NCBI GenBank assembly: GCA_021159265.1
Contig: JAGGSD010000006.1
Coordinates: 1-6,927 of the forward strand
Length of the DNA stretch: 6,927 nucleotides
Direction: 5' to 3'
Source: Syntrophobacterales bacterium
GTDB taxonomy: Bacteria; Desulfobacterota; Syntrophia; Syntrophales; UBA6807
The notes under the pieces are model-generated. The model had not been told where the DNA came from. It searched no databases and saw only the letters and a list, made by a program, of their open reading frames with translations. Below, piece by piece: positions 6,546 to 6,927 of this stretch. Position numbers and translations under genes: made by a program. The stretch's first letter is position 1, and every line of letters begins with the position of its first letter.

Positions 6546-6574
6546 AACCTATATTTTTTTTGGATTTTAGTCAA
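6546..6574 (-). promoter_or_regulatory. Probable sigma-70-type promoter of lysS and the downstream genes
   Basis: On the minus strand a TTGACT (6574-6569) matches five of six bases of the -35 consensus. The -10 candidates are the overlapping TATAGG (6553-6548, 15-base spacing) and TAGGTT (6551-6546, 17-base spacing). An A-rich spacer separates the boxes, and the start codon is roughly 35-40 bases downstream. The region lies between lysS and the first palindromic element, so the element does not interrupt it. The -10 match is imperfect. Confidence 0.5.
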
Positions 6575-6605
6575 GCAGGATTTACTATTTTTCAAGAAAA
6601 GAATA

Positions 6606-6740
6606 TTGATACACTCGTAAAAAGTTCACGCCGTGTCATTCTGAGGAGCGGAGCGACGAAGAATCTCAATAATATCAGATTCTTCGCTATCGCTCAGAAT
6701 GACAAAAGAGTGTTTCTGTGACTTTTTACGGACGTATCAA
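6606..6740. repeat. Palindromic MITE-like element A upstream of lysS
   Basis: A 135-bp unit with imperfect terminal inverted repeats of about 23 bases: 6606-6629 against 6718-6740, both containing ttgatac and cgtaaaaagt, with a one-base gap. Nested inside is a second palindrome: gtcattctgag (6635-6645) pairs with 6693-6703, and cgaagaatct (6657-6666) pairs with 6677-6686. The inner sequence resembles a widespread bacterial extragenic repeat of the GTCATTCTGAG...CTCAGAATGAC type, as far as I recall. No ORF and no clear target duplication are visible. Confidence 0.75.
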
Positions 6741-6742
6741 CT

Positions 6743-6850
6743 TTGATGTATTCGTAAAAAGTCAAAAACTCACTAATCTGTCAATCCCGCGAAAGCGGGA
6801 ATCCAGTAATTACGAGCAGTTATGGATTCCCGATCAGGTCGGGAATGACA
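6743..6850. repeat. Palindromic repeat element B, apparently truncated at one end
   Basis: It begins with another copy of the element A terminus (ttgat...tcgtaaaaagtca, 6743-6764). A compact hairpin cccgc-gaaa-gcggg (6786-6799) follows, then tggattccc (6823-6831) complementary to gggaatcca (6797-6805), and a second hairpin attcccga / tcgggaat (6826-6833, 6839-6846). The inner part resembles the common TCATTCCCGCGAAAGCGGGAATCCA extragenic repeat class. No matching inverted terminus follows before the window ends, so the element looks truncated or composite. Confidence 0.65.
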
Positions 6851-6927
6851 AAACGACAGAAATTCGGGCTTCCAAGTAACTCGTTTGGGCGAATTTAATA
6901 TAACTTGTTGATTTCACTGGACACTAT
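6851..6927. other. Intergenic tail, no gene seen
   Basis: No coding region is supported here. AAATTCG (6860-6866) and CGAATTT (6890-6896) form a 7-bp inverted repeat with a 23-base loop, perhaps part of another repeat unit that continues past the window edge. Confidence 0.4.

Noticed and set aside
6901..6927. Possible relation between the window's right end (tgttgattt) and the end of the MITE-like element at 3571
   Set aside because: Only nine bases are shared and the neighbouring bases differ, which is too little to claim a second copy.
1..6927. A new defence, phage, secretion or biosynthetic system
   Set aside because: All coding capacity is taken by four recognised housekeeping genes with intact motifs, and no unexplained gene remains.

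Overview
The window looks like a chromosomal segment of a Gram-negative, LPS-bearing bacterium, most likely a deltaproteobacterium in the broad sense (Desulfobacterota, Syntrophus/Smithella-like or a relative). This placement is inferred from the gene order lysS - lolC - lolD - bamA, from a BamA carrying an extra N-terminal TolB/FlgO-like domain, from moderately AT-rich sequence, and from the types of palindromic extragenic repeats. No species can be named from this sequence alone.

All four real genes lie on the minus strand and read from high to low coordinates: lysS (lysyl-tRNA synthetase, 6510-5035), a LolC/LolE-type permease (4965-3709), lolD (its ATPase, 3504-2836) and bamA (outer-membrane beta-barrel insertase, 2834-186). 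A promoter-like sequence sits just upstream of lysS. Spacers are short, with bamA starting one base after the lolD stop, so one transcription unit is likely. Three of the genes serve envelope building: LolC and LolD extract mature lipoproteins from the inner membrane, and BamA inserts barrel proteins into the outer membrane, whose other Bam subunits are usually lipoproteins. lysS is a housekeeping gene.

The non-coding DNA is the unusual part. Three spacers (after lysS, between lolC and lolD, after bamA) each hold a degenerate tandem array with a strict 7-base period but a different consensus. The lolC-lolD spacer also contains a 140-bp MITE-like element with perfect 15-bp terminal inverted repeats and a 6-bp target duplication. 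It is inserted exactly in the lolC stop codon and replaces an inferred TAG with TGA without changing the protein. Upstream of lysS (6606-6850) two palindromic elements sharing one terminal sequence lie back to back, the second apparently truncated. The first 185 bases hold an 8-base-period array and a large inverted repeat after bamA.

I saw no defence system, phage, CRISPR array, toxin module or RNA gene. The window is mostly conserved housekeeping genes; its novelty lies in the repeats and in unusual features of BamA.
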